From Zygosaccharomyces rouxii (lineage: Eukaryota; Ascomycota; Saccharomycetes; Saccharomycetales; Saccharomycetaceae), in the NCBI RefSeq assembly GCF_000026365.1, contig NC_012990.1, positions 682,001-746,000 of the forward strand: a stretch of 64,000 nucleotides of DNA, written 5' to 3'. A model generated the notes under the pieces. That model saw only the letters and a program-made list of their open reading frames with translations. It was not told where the DNA came from and ran no database searches. Shown here in pieces: positions 28,501 through 36,140 of this stretch. Both the position numbers and the translations under genes were made by a program. Numbering within the stretch: the first letter of the stretch is position 1; every line of letters starts with the position of its first letter.

Positions 28501-29390
28501 TTATCAACTTCGGCATGTTCTTGCACTTCTTCTTCGTCATCAGCTCCGGAGTCCTCGTCTCCAGAGTCCTCTTCAGAAGACTTATCCTCCGAGTCACTAC
28601 CACTAGACGCAAAATCCATTTCATCCTCTATACCATGTTTCCTTTTCTCTTCCATTTCCACTAGTGTTCTCCAATGATATTTTTTCTTAGGAGCCTTGTG
28701 TTTATGGACTACTTTAGCATTCGCGAATCCAAATCCCATACCAGTTCCTTGCGCAGGCCTAAAATCTACAAACGCCGATTTTCTTTCTTCACCTTCACCT
28801 TCACCTTCATCTTCATCTCCACTTTTTTCACTTTCATCTTGCTGAGCATCCTCTGGATGGTCTTGAAACCAATCTTTCTGATCATGCTCCTCATATAAAA
28901 TTTCCTTCGTATCCTCATCACCTCTGCCTTGCCTCTCCAGGCTTAATGCTTCTTCAAATTCCTCCTTCTTCGTCTGCTTACCATGTCCCAATTTTTTAGA
29001 ACTGGTCAGGAGTGAAGTATCTATCTTGTAGTCTTGCAATTTATTCATAATATCTTTTTTTTCCTCTTTCCTCAATTGATGCTCTATGAATTTATCCAGT
29101 CTTTTCCTCTTGAGCCTAGAGACCTTTGTTTCCTTTGGCGTGAATAGTTCTTGCAATTTTCGCTTCTTTAAAGCTTTCTCCTCTTGGCTCATAGGCGGCA
29201 GAATTTCAGCATTAGTATCTGGCCCTTGAGATTCCTTAGATGCCTCCGGCACCTCTTCTGCATCTTCTGCATCTTCTGCATCTTCTGCAGCCCTTAGAAA
29301 CTGTTTATTTCTAATTTTTTTCAACTCATCCTGCTTGGCTATTTGACCAGCTCTTGCCTTTTCGTTAAACCTCTTCCTATAAGTACCCAT
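25590..29390 (-). CDS. ECM16: DEAH-box RNA helicase Dhr1 (Ecm16), DHX37 family
   Basis: 1266 aa, ATG at 29390; S. cerevisiae Ecm16/Dhr1 (YMR128W) is 1267 aa and starts with the same MGTYRKRFNEKAR. It is the nucleolar helicase that removes U3 snoRNA from pre-18S rRNA in the small-subunit processome. The N-terminal about 380 residues are charged (Asp/Glu and Lys runs). The helicase core shows GETGSGKTTQ (motif I, about residue 435), DEAH (motif II, about 540), SAT (motif III), then the second RecA domain, with an acidic insert (DEEEEEEEEG) between, and QRSGRAGRTGPGHCYR (motif VI). Winged-helix, ratchet and OB-fold regions follow. PAC and RRPE sit upstream. Confidence 0.97.
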   Translation of the reverse strand: MGTYRKRFNEKARAGQIAKQDELKKIRNKQFLRAAEDAEDAEDAEEVPEASKESQGPDTNAEILPPMSQEEKALKKRKLQELFTPKETKVSRLKRKRLDKFIEHQLRKEEKKDIMNKLQDYKIDTSLLTSSKKLGHGKQTKKEEFEEALSLERQGRGDEDTKEILYEEHDQKDWFQDHPEDAQQDESEKSGDEDEGEGEGEERKSAFVDFRPAQGTGMGFGFANAKVVHKHKAPKKKYHWRTLVEMEEKRKHGIEDEMDFASSGSDSEDKSSEEDSGDEDSGADDEEEVQEHAEVDKEENAEVSDSSEEHQEESSDGESESSEPVNPEELAAERQTTADTFKEWANEQIREMDGGNVDVEMPSLDFKYEPIVREEDLDDGLGSEDVPIDESSKRKAFYVPVTRPEEIQAVRMQLPVFGEEHKIMEAIHHNDVVIVCGETGSGKTTQVPQFMYESGFGSPESPDHPGMIGVTQPRRVATVAMANRISNELGDHSDKVAYQIRFDSSVKDDTRLKFMTDGVLLREMMHDFKLSNYSSIIIDEAHERNINTDILIGMLSRCVKLRAREHAKNPEQNKKLKLVIMSATLRVADFSENLSLFSTPPPVLNVEARQFPVSVHFNRRTPYNYVDEAFKKTCKIHQRLPPGAILVFLTGQQEINHMVKKLRKEFPFPKDTNNIGRKDMQSSSSNVKVSSKNVDLEAEDIDLSVKVVDEDNMGYIEGDRGEDEEEEEEEEGFEETLEENQTPNDPLYVLPLYSLLSTKEQMKIFKEPPAGSRLCVVATNVAETSLTIPGVRYVVDCGRSKERTYNESNGVQSFEINWISKASADQRSGRAGRTGPGHCYRIYSSAVFEEDFEQFSRPEVLRMPVESVVLQMKSMAIQNVINFPFPTPPDPRTLSKAVKLLQYLGALDSREKITEDGKTMSLFPLSPRYSKILLVSTEHNCLPYAISIVSALSVGDPFLKEHEIGLDFENSDSEEEDSDQKKLLRQRYYKSKAKFSKLDKQSDVFRLLSVVSALDFIPEKEKASFMRQNFLRAKFLEEIAKLRKQLTYIIKSNTTQENVAARVVDQDLKSDLPTELQLKMLKQMICAGFVDQVAIRADYLFPEDVKLTNKMTIINIPYVNVLAPKSPEMEENFVYIHPTSVLSNSGESPPKFLVFHSLHQGNSSRTRMNTLCDIKSTPLANIAGKGSLLTYSKPLTGKGLNTITVSHKERYCYVVPRFGSSVDSDLSISWDLNPIAVHQVKENGQWIVKKFITNKNFEEERNKHNQ

Positions 29391-29492
29391 AAGTTGACAC
29401 TGAGAAAAATAAAGTGGTCAAACCAGTACGGAAATTCCTTGGCAATACCTTGAATACTCTTTTTCCCTACTCTTCACTATTTGTTTAAAGAT

Positions 29493-29514
29493 GCGATGAG
29501 CTTGAAATTTTTCA
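29493..29514 (+). promoter_or_regulatory. PAC + RRPE elements of ECM16
   Basis: GCGATGAGCT (29493-29502) adjoins TGAAATTTTTCA (29503-29514), 103-124 bp upstream of the ECM16 ATG. As at RRB1, the pair marks ribosome-biogenesis regulation. SAS2 lies on the other side, 160 bp away. Confidence 0.82.
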
Positions 29515-29673
29515 GATTATCGATGCCCAAAAAAAAATACTTCAACATAAAAGGAAAAAAAGAAAAAGATAAAAATTGAAACTATAATGGAACAACTGGG
29601 GAACAGAGAACCATAAGCTCCAAAAACCTCGAGTTTGGATCCGTGTCAATCGATTTCTGGATGATTTTAGCTA

Positions 29674-30612
29674 ATGTCACATGATGGTGAAGGTCTTTAT
29701 GGGATTTTGAATGAACGAAACATTAAAGAAGTCCAATTTGGTGTTGATAAGAGATTTCCAACCTGGTATGGTAGTAATGTGTATTTTGATCCCGAGAGTA
29801 GAGCTTTAGGATATTTGGAGAAAAATGGATCGGATGGATTGAGTGGATCAAATGGGACCAACGGTCATAATAAAGGTGATGTCCAATTTTGGCTCGATAC
29901 ACTTTATGTATGCGAATATTGTTTCAAATACACTGACAATGAAGAGGATCTTGCTGGCCATGCCAAGCATTGTAGATTCCAAAAACATTCACCTGGAAAA
30001 ATAAAATATAAAAGTCCGAATTATACCATCAAAAGGGTAAAAGGAACAAAACATCGTCTATTTTGTCAGTGCCTATGTCTTTTTACCAAACTTTTCCTCG
30101 ACAACAAATCCATGTACTTTAAAGTAGATCACTACGAATTTTATATCGTCTATGAGACTTCGTCCACTAAACCGATGGGATTTTTCTCCAAAGACACGGT
30201 TTCTTACTACCAAAATAATCTGGCCTGTGTTCTAGTTTTTCCTCCTTATCAAAGGCGCCAATTGGGTACATTTCTCTTAGATTTTTCTTACAAAATATCA
30301 AAGTCTGAAGGTTTGATATCAGGACCTGAATTTCCCCTCTCACCATTTGGATTAATTGGATACGTGAAATATTGGTCTTTAAAGATATGTTGGGAATTTT
30401 CTGAAGGTGAATTAGCTAACATGGAGAAAATTACCTTAGAGAATATATCTTCAGTAACAGGGTTTCGAATCAGTGATATAATTACTGCTTTAAAGTATCT
30501 CGGGTGCTTGGGAGAATCTGATGAAATTTATTTGTCTATACTTAGAAAAAAGCTGAACAGACATAGCTGTGAGGCTCTAGTAGAAGATGAGTATTTGCTG
30601 TTAGACGATTAA
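29674..30612 (+). CDS. SAS2: MYST histone acetyltransferase Sas2
   Basis: 312 aa, ATG at 29674 (S. cerevisiae YMR127C: 338 aa). Sas2 is the catalytic subunit of the SAS-I complex with Sas4 and Sas5, acetylating H4K16 to limit silencing spread. A MYST zinc finger is visible near residues 80-100 (LYVCEYCFKYTDNEEDLAGHAKHC, C2HC), followed by the acetyl-CoA fold: catalytic-site region NNLACVLVFPPYQRRQLGTFLLDFSY near residues 185-210 (Q/RxxGxG-type loop is QRRQLG), then EGLISGPEFPLSPFGLIGYVKYW. The auto-acetylated lysine region is KVDHYEFYIVYE. A Gly/Asn-rich insert lies near residue 55. Confidence 0.94.
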   Translation: MSHDGEGLYGILNERNIKEVQFGVDKRFPTWYGSNVYFDPESRALGYLEKNGSDGLSGSNGTNGHNKGDVQFWLDTLYVCEYCFKYTDNEEDLAGHAKHCRFQKHSPGKIKYKSPNYTIKRVKGTKHRLFCQCLCLFTKLFLDNKSMYFKVDHYEFYIVYETSSTKPMGFFSKDTVSYYQNNLACVLVFPPYQRRQLGTFLLDFSYKISKSEGLISGPEFPLSPFGLIGYVKYWSLKICWEFSEGELANMEKITLENISSVTGFRISDIITALKYLGCLGESDEIYLSILRKKLNRHSCEALVEDEYLLLDD

Positions 30613-30693
30613 ATTATCTTGTATAGTAACTTGTGTTGTAACTTTTGTTTTATCTCCTTCTTTTTTATTAATAAATATGTATTACGTCAATGA

Positions 30694-33600
30694 CTACTCA
30701 AAAAGCATTTGAATCTCATCAATTCTTCTTTTTCTCCTTTCATCTTCATCTGCGTCCATAGCTTCACCGATAGTCCTCTTTCGTTCCTGGATCTTTAACA
30801 TCTTTTCTTCAATTGAGTTTTCTACGATGAATCGTGTCACTTTGACCTGATTTATTTGACCGATCCTGTGTATTCTGTCAATAGCTTGATCTTCCATGCT
30901 GGGCGACCACCAAGGATCCATCATAAATGCATAGGAGGCACACGTAAGATTTAGACCTACACCTCCTGTCTTGAGTGACATGAGTAAAACCTTTTGGTTG
31001 TCGAAATCTTTTGTCGAAAAATTCTCGAGTACAGCGGCTCTCTCCTTCAAGTTTAACCGCCCATCGAATTTGTAAACTTTTACCCCATTGCCGAGAAATG
31101 TATTAGCTAACTCAGTCTCGAGAATATCCAGAAATGATGAGAATTGAGAAAATACTACGATTTGTTCACCGGGTGAAGTCTCCTGCAGTATGCTACAGTG
31201 CTTCAAAAGTGCTTCAATCTTTGCTGATTTAGCCACTTCACGGAGAGGAACCACTTGAGGTGATTCCCCATCCTTCAACATCAAAGTGAAAAAATAATTT
31301 TTATTTACAGGTTCACGACAGTTGGGGCATTTCAATTCCAATTCCTTTTGCTTTTGAAATTCCAAATATTCCTTTAAACATTCTTCACAAAAGCTGTGGC
31401 AGCATTCAGTGAACAACACTTTATGCAGTTCAATTGGGTCAGCTGTACAAATTGAACATTCTAATGTCTTCAACGAATCCGCAGTAGGGTACTTTTCTTG
31501 AATTCTAGATTTAATTGTATTCAAACGACCAGAATCGAGTCGATTTGAACTTTCATTTAACCCGACTTTTTGATAGACTTTGTTAACATCCACAGACTCT
31601 TTGAGCAATTGATTCGACTTGGACAAATCTTCATCATTTTCGTCTTGTGCCCCAAGGAGCTTTGGATCACAGCATATCTGGCGAAGCCTTAGAATATGAA
31701 CCAAGATGGTGGAATATTTCTTCAAAAGGTCACCACGGGCTAATCCTTTTTTCACCGATGTTTCTGCTTCCTCCAGGTAATGCTTGTAGATTGTATTTTG
31801 GGCTTCATTGAAGGTGAGCTTTTCAACGACCACTTCCTTTGGCGGTAGCTCCACCAGTGGTCTTCCGTCAGCGTCTTGCATCTGTTTAGTTCTCCTCAAG
31901 AAAACCGGTTCCAGAATTGCATTCACTACATCGAAGGCCTGTCGATAATCTTTTCTTTCGAACGGATCAGATACAAACATCTTCCAATAGCTTATTTGTG
32001 CCCATGGTTCTAATTTCAAAAATTTAACAATGCTGTAAAGGTCATCAAGCCTATTGATAATCGGAGTCCCTGTCAATACCCATCTGCACATACTAGAAAT
32101 CTCCATGACAGCTTTGGAAGTTGAAGTAGTACGATTTCTTATAACATGGCCCTCATCCAGAATCACACGATAAAACTTGAGAGAAAATAATCCTGTGGTA
32201 GAATCCATGTCAGCATCTCTCCTATCCATCTTTAGAATTCTAGTCCATTCATTTTGCACAATACCATAAGTAGTAAGCACAACGGTAGGAGGGTTTTTGG
32301 TCTTTGTTAATAAAGTCTTCAAACTGCTAACGTTACCTCCATAATATATTTCACAGTAGAGATCTGGAGAGTTATTGAATTTTGTGAATTCGCTATGCCA
32401 TTGTGATAAAAGGGAAGTAGGAACGATGACCAAAGTAGTCTTCATGGCATAAGGTTTTTTTGATGATTGAGATGATGGCGGAGATAAATTCTCGTCTTCA
32501 TTACCATCCATGAAAAGATGCTTATCTACCAATGAAGAATCATATGGTGAAGTGAATATTAGAGATAATGCTGAAATTGTTTTACCTAGACCCATTTCAT
32601 CAGATAAAACTCCCCCTTTCATCATGGTTTTTAAAATAGGCTTTTCAAGGCAAAACTCTCCTGTATGCAAATTAGCATAAAAGAACTTTCCTAAATCCAC
32701 CTCTGTATGGTCTTCCATTCTCTGTGCTGTCCATGACATGTCTTTTGGCCATTTGAAACATTTCCATAGTGGGTTCATCATGTTTCCATTTACATTTTGA
32801 AACCCTTGAGAATCTGCAGCCTTTTCAAATTCGTGCTCCCTTCGAAGCATCCATGTTAAGCCTTGTCTTTGGTATTTCCTTAAAGTGAGATTGATTGTAG
32901 TACTTGGAGGTTCTGTCTCTGGTAACGTTTTAAGGGAATCCGACGACTGAGTAGCTTTATAAAACACTTTTAATTGATTCAAATTCATAACACCTTCCTC
33001 TTGGGAAGAAAATCTACGAGCATCATCCTCTTCACGAGCAACAATATCTTCGAGTTTTTCATCCCCATCATTATCATCATCATCCAAATCAATAACTTCT
33101 ACGCCATCTTCTTCACTATTTGCTGAACTTTTGCTTGCATCATCTGCCTTATCATCCACAGTTCTTAGCCTTAGTCTGTCAAAAAGTGATAAAAGACCCA
33201 CTTTTTTTGACCGACTTTGTAATTCTTCCTCCGTTTCCACCATTGAACTATTGCTCCCCCATCTGGCAGACCGTGATGGTGTTAGTTCTTTATTCTGATC
33301 TTCATCGAAAATAGAAGATGTAAGGAAACAGTCAAGTTGTAAGACAAAACTATCACCTATGCTTAATCTTTTATTTTCACAGAACACCATTGTAGCTTCA
33401 AAGACCACATCATCAGTGTTTATCAATGGGTAAACAATTTGAGCCACATCCTCTGGTAATCTGCCAATTTCTCGATTTTGCTGTGTATCAAATATTTTTA
33501 CGAAGCTTGCCATTGAAACTTTCTTTCGACCATTGGTGTTGTACAGCTTAGATGTAGGTAGACCACCAGAAGATTTTAGAATTTCCAATTCAGTTCCATA

Positions 33601-34260
33601 TTTTAAAGGTCTTAAAGTAGGTCTTGTAGCCATAGCATTCACTTGTAATGATCCGATAAATTTTCTCCACTCAATTTCACTTTTCAATCTTTTTATGGGT
33701 CTTGGTGTGACTTCTTTGCGCCTCTTTTCTCTAGTTAGAGGCTGGCCTACGAGGCTTCCGTTTCTGCTATTTCCATTGCTATTACTCTCAGCCCCTTCAT
33801 TGCCGCCTGCCGTCGGTGAGCTACTGTTCCTGGGTTTCTCATGTTCCACTATGAGTCCTTCTTCGAAATATTCACTTATGGCTTTAGAAACCACATCGCC
33901 TTCGCCCCGGTATTTTTCTACTAATCCTCTGGCTACATCTAAATTCATTCCTGGAATAATCTGCCTAATTTGACTTATGTAATCAGGGGATTGTAGTTCG
34001 TTAGACGCTGGCTCAAATTCCTCTTGTAAACTTTCATCTTGCAAAGTTTCATCTTGCAAATCGTTCTGAGACTGACTATCTGAACCTGCAGATGTGTGTA
34101 GTCCGGATTCCGATGGCACTATCGGTGCCGCCGGTTCCACTGGTTCCTGTCCGTTAGATCCAAATAAGAACGATCCACCATTCAACTTGAACTCATGTCT
34201 CTCCTTTTCCTGAGATGAATCAAATTCGTCTTTGAAATACCTTTCACGCTCATCAGCCAT
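30694..34260 (-). CDS. RAD5: DNA helicase/ubiquitin ligase Rad5 (HLTF family)
   Basis: 1188 aa from the ATG at 34260; the frame extends to a GTG at 34269, rejected. S. cerevisiae Rad5 (YLR032W) is 1169 aa. Rad5 polyubiquitinates PCNA with Ubc13-Mms2 and remodels stalled forks in error-free damage tolerance. In order: acidic N-terminus; HIRAN domain about residues 200-320; SNF2 ATPase with DEMGLGKT near 553 and DEGH box (VILDEGHVIRN); C3HC4 RING embedded in the helicase near 933-983 (CSICTADPIELHKVLFTECCHSFCEECL...CPNCREP); helicase C-terminal domain with DPWWSPSMEDQAIDRIHRIGQ. All parts appear intact. It converges with SAS2. Confidence 0.97.
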   Translation of the reverse strand: MADERERYFKDEFDSSQEKERHEFKLNGGSFLFGSNGQEPVEPAAPIVPSESGLHTSAGSDSQSQNDLQDETLQDESLQEEFEPASNELQSPDYISQIRQIIPGMNLDVARGLVEKYRGEGDVVSKAISEYFEEGLIVEHEKPRNSSSPTAGGNEGAESNSNGNSRNGSLVGQPLTREKRRKEVTPRPIKRLKSEIEWRKFIGSLQVNAMATRPTLRPLKYGTELEILKSSGGLPTSKLYNTNGRKKVSMASFVKIFDTQQNREIGRLPEDVAQIVYPLINTDDVVFEATMVFCENKRLSIGDSFVLQLDCFLTSSIFDEDQNKELTPSRSARWGSNSSMVETEEELQSRSKKVGLLSLFDRLRLRTVDDKADDASKSSANSEEDGVEVIDLDDDDNDGDEKLEDIVAREEDDARRFSSQEEGVMNLNQLKVFYKATQSSDSLKTLPETEPPSTTINLTLRKYQRQGLTWMLRREHEFEKAADSQGFQNVNGNMMNPLWKCFKWPKDMSWTAQRMEDHTEVDLGKFFYANLHTGEFCLEKPILKTMMKGGVLSDEMGLGKTISALSLIFTSPYDSSLVDKHLFMDGNEDENLSPPSSQSSKKPYAMKTTLVIVPTSLLSQWHSEFTKFNNSPDLYCEIYYGGNVSSLKTLLTKTKNPPTVVLTTYGIVQNEWTRILKMDRRDADMDSTTGLFSLKFYRVILDEGHVIRNRTTSTSKAVMEISSMCRWVLTGTPIINRLDDLYSIVKFLKLEPWAQISYWKMFVSDPFERKDYRQAFDVVNAILEPVFLRRTKQMQDADGRPLVELPPKEVVVEKLTFNEAQNTIYKHYLEEAETSVKKGLARGDLLKKYSTILVHILRLRQICCDPKLLGAQDENDEDLSKSNQLLKESVDVNKVYQKVGLNESSNRLDSGRLNTIKSRIQEKYPTADSLKTLECSICTADPIELHKVLFTECCHSFCEECLKEYLEFQKQKELELKCPNCREPVNKNYFFTLMLKDGESPQVVPLREVAKSAKIEALLKHCSILQETSPGEQIVVFSQFSSFLDILETELANTFLGNGVKVYKFDGRLNLKERAAVLENFSTKDFDNQKVLLMSLKTGGVGLNLTCASYAFMMDPWWSPSMEDQAIDRIHRIGQINQVKVTRFIVENSIEEKMLKIQERKRTIGEAMDADEDERRKRRIDEIQMLFE

Positions 34261-35006
34261 CGTAGGCACTTCAGGGCTTCTTGAAAACTACCCCAATAAG
34301 TCGCATTTGATTCTACTTCATCTCAAACTCATCTCATTTCTTCATGTAGTTAACTGTCGCGCAATATCAGGGTAACGACACACGATACCATATGGCGCTC
34401 ACATAGAACTCCGAATCCTTCTTAAGTGGAAGACCCGGAGATAACCAGTTTCAGCATCGACTCTTCTTCTTCATAAATGTTTTGACACTATACTTCGTTC
34501 TGCTTTATTTGCCGTTTTGAACAAAGCCAAGTTTCGATTTGCCGCTTTCCGTCTATTGCCAGTTCTTGTATATGAAGAGTCTTACAAAGCTTTAAGCTCC
34601 TACAAAATGTTCATCCCAACGCTCTTTAAGTTTATAATCATTAAGTTGTAGCTTATTTTATGAGCGGTTACACCTCGTATAAGAAAGGTACTCCTTTGTT
34701 TACTTCACGGTCCTTTTTATACTACCCGCCAATCAATATTACCCGCTCTTTGATTGACCGTTACCCTGCCCTAATAATATCAACATATTAACGAATTAAT
34801 CAATTAGCATCATCATCACTAGACCCAACGTATATAGATAAGATTGCATAAGCTGCTATACAGGAAGGGGTCTTGGTCACAGCTAGTCTTTGATTTGTGT
34901 GTTGGGGATTTCTTTGTCTCGCTTATTTACTGGATAAGAGAGAAGTTGAAAAATTGATTAGAAAGAGCCCTCCCCCTGTAATGAACAGTAACTGTAAAAA
35001 AAGGTG
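34261..35006. other. RAD5/DLT1 divergent promoter region
   Basis: 746 bp, no gene. It contains a Reb1-type TTACCCG at 34739-34745 with related ACCCGCC at 34724-34730 and GTTACCC nearby, which often mark nucleosome-free promoter regions. A TATATAGATA motif lies near 34832. Confidence 0.55.
34739..34745. promoter_or_regulatory. Reb1-type site (TTACCCG)
   Basis: Exact match to the CGGGTAA core (minus strand), about 265 bp upstream of DLT1. General regulatory factor site by consensus only. Confidence 0.5.
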
Positions 35007-36056
35007 ATGCCCATTATTGATTTCGAGATATGGAAACTCTGGCTTTTTAGGAGCATAAAAGCTATAGTTATAATTTTCCTCGTTGGATTTTCTATTGTAT
35101 TACCGGTAGATTCAATTGTTCAGGCAGCTGAATCTTCTAATACTGCCCTAAACACATTTATCGTTGTAGGTGCGCTGGTTGCATTTGGATTGGTAAGTAT
35201 AATAATTATTGTTGGAAGAATTATATTTTGCAGAAGTTGTATTCAAGATATTCCGCGTCGATATCTACCAATTACACCAAATGATCTGCCGCATCGCGGT
35301 AGTAGAAAGATGATTATGGAAAATATGGAAAAATCTAAGGAATTAAGCATACTTTTTAAAAAGCCAAAGGAACCCGTAATACATGCTGGATTGGAACCAC
35401 CTTCACGTTGTGATGATCCACGTTATGAAAAGTTATTTCCCGATTACCTAAACTATCGATCCTGTATCAAAAGTTTATCAGATAGGTTGAAATATCAAGG
35501 TATTTTCTTAAACAATATGAATATCGATATGAAATTAGGTGAGACTTTTGCGGATGTGGTTAGTAATCAATTTACCAGAAATACTCGAAACAAAACTCAA
35601 ATTGACAATTCCAAAAAGTTTATTGATTTGTATGAAACGATTAGATATTCGGGTAGAGAAGTTACAAGACAACAGTTTATTGATTTCGTATCGTTAGCTA
35701 TCTATTTTGTGGAAGTTTCATTGACTAGAGATGATAGATCACCAGCTTTAGGCGAGTTGAATACTGGATCTCAACTTCAATTCAATTTTGACAATGGAAC
35801 TTGGGAAAACGATGTGTCCAATTATTCATTTCCGAACGATGCTTATTCTAACGGTGCGGATTACTACTATCCTGAAAGCATAAATTATTTGAAGAGAACT
35901 AATTCTACAAGTACTGTAGCTAGAAAAGTACCTTCATTTGTTCCTACCAACCCAGAGGAAGAACATAAAATGGCTCTAGACCCACAAGACCCGGTATCGC
36001 ATAAACCTAGCATGCATACATTAGCCGACAGCTTTAAGTATGTAACTCATAGATAA
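35007..36056 (+). CDS. DLT1: membrane protein Dlt1 (defect at low temperature)
   Basis: 349 aa from the ATG at 35007 (a GTG precedes it at 35004). S. cerevisiae Dlt1 (YMR126C) is 342 aa, of unknown molecular function and needed for growth under mild low-temperature stress. Two hydrophobic spans are near residues 17-38 (IKAIVIIFLVGFSIVLPVDSIV) and 46-70 (ALNTFIVVGALVAFGLVSIIIIVGRIIF); the rest is probably cytosolic, with DIPRRYLPITPNDLPHRGSR and YSGREVTRQQFIDFVSLAIYFVEVSLTRD as conserved blocks. Orthology is from these blocks and the place between RAD5 and STO1. Confidence 0.88.
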   Translation: MPIIDFEIWKLWLFRSIKAIVIIFLVGFSIVLPVDSIVQAAESSNTALNTFIVVGALVAFGLVSIIIIVGRIIFCRSCIQDIPRRYLPITPNDLPHRGSRKMIMENMEKSKELSILFKKPKEPVIHAGLEPPSRCDDPRYEKLFPDYLNYRSCIKSLSDRLKYQGIFLNNMNIDMKLGETFADVVSNQFTRNTRNKTQIDNSKKFIDLYETIRYSGREVTRQQFIDFVSLAIYFVEVSLTRDDRSPALGELNTGSQLQFNFDNGTWENDVSNYSFPNDAYSNGADYYYPESINYLKRTNSTSTVARKVPSFVPTNPEEEHKMALDPQDPVSHKPSMHTLADSFKYVTHR

Positions 36057-36140
36057 TTATAATAACAGTAATAATAGTAACCAAAAGAAAGAATCAAAAG
36101 AACTTTAATTTTACTTTAAATTTTGATTGTTCATTGCTAA

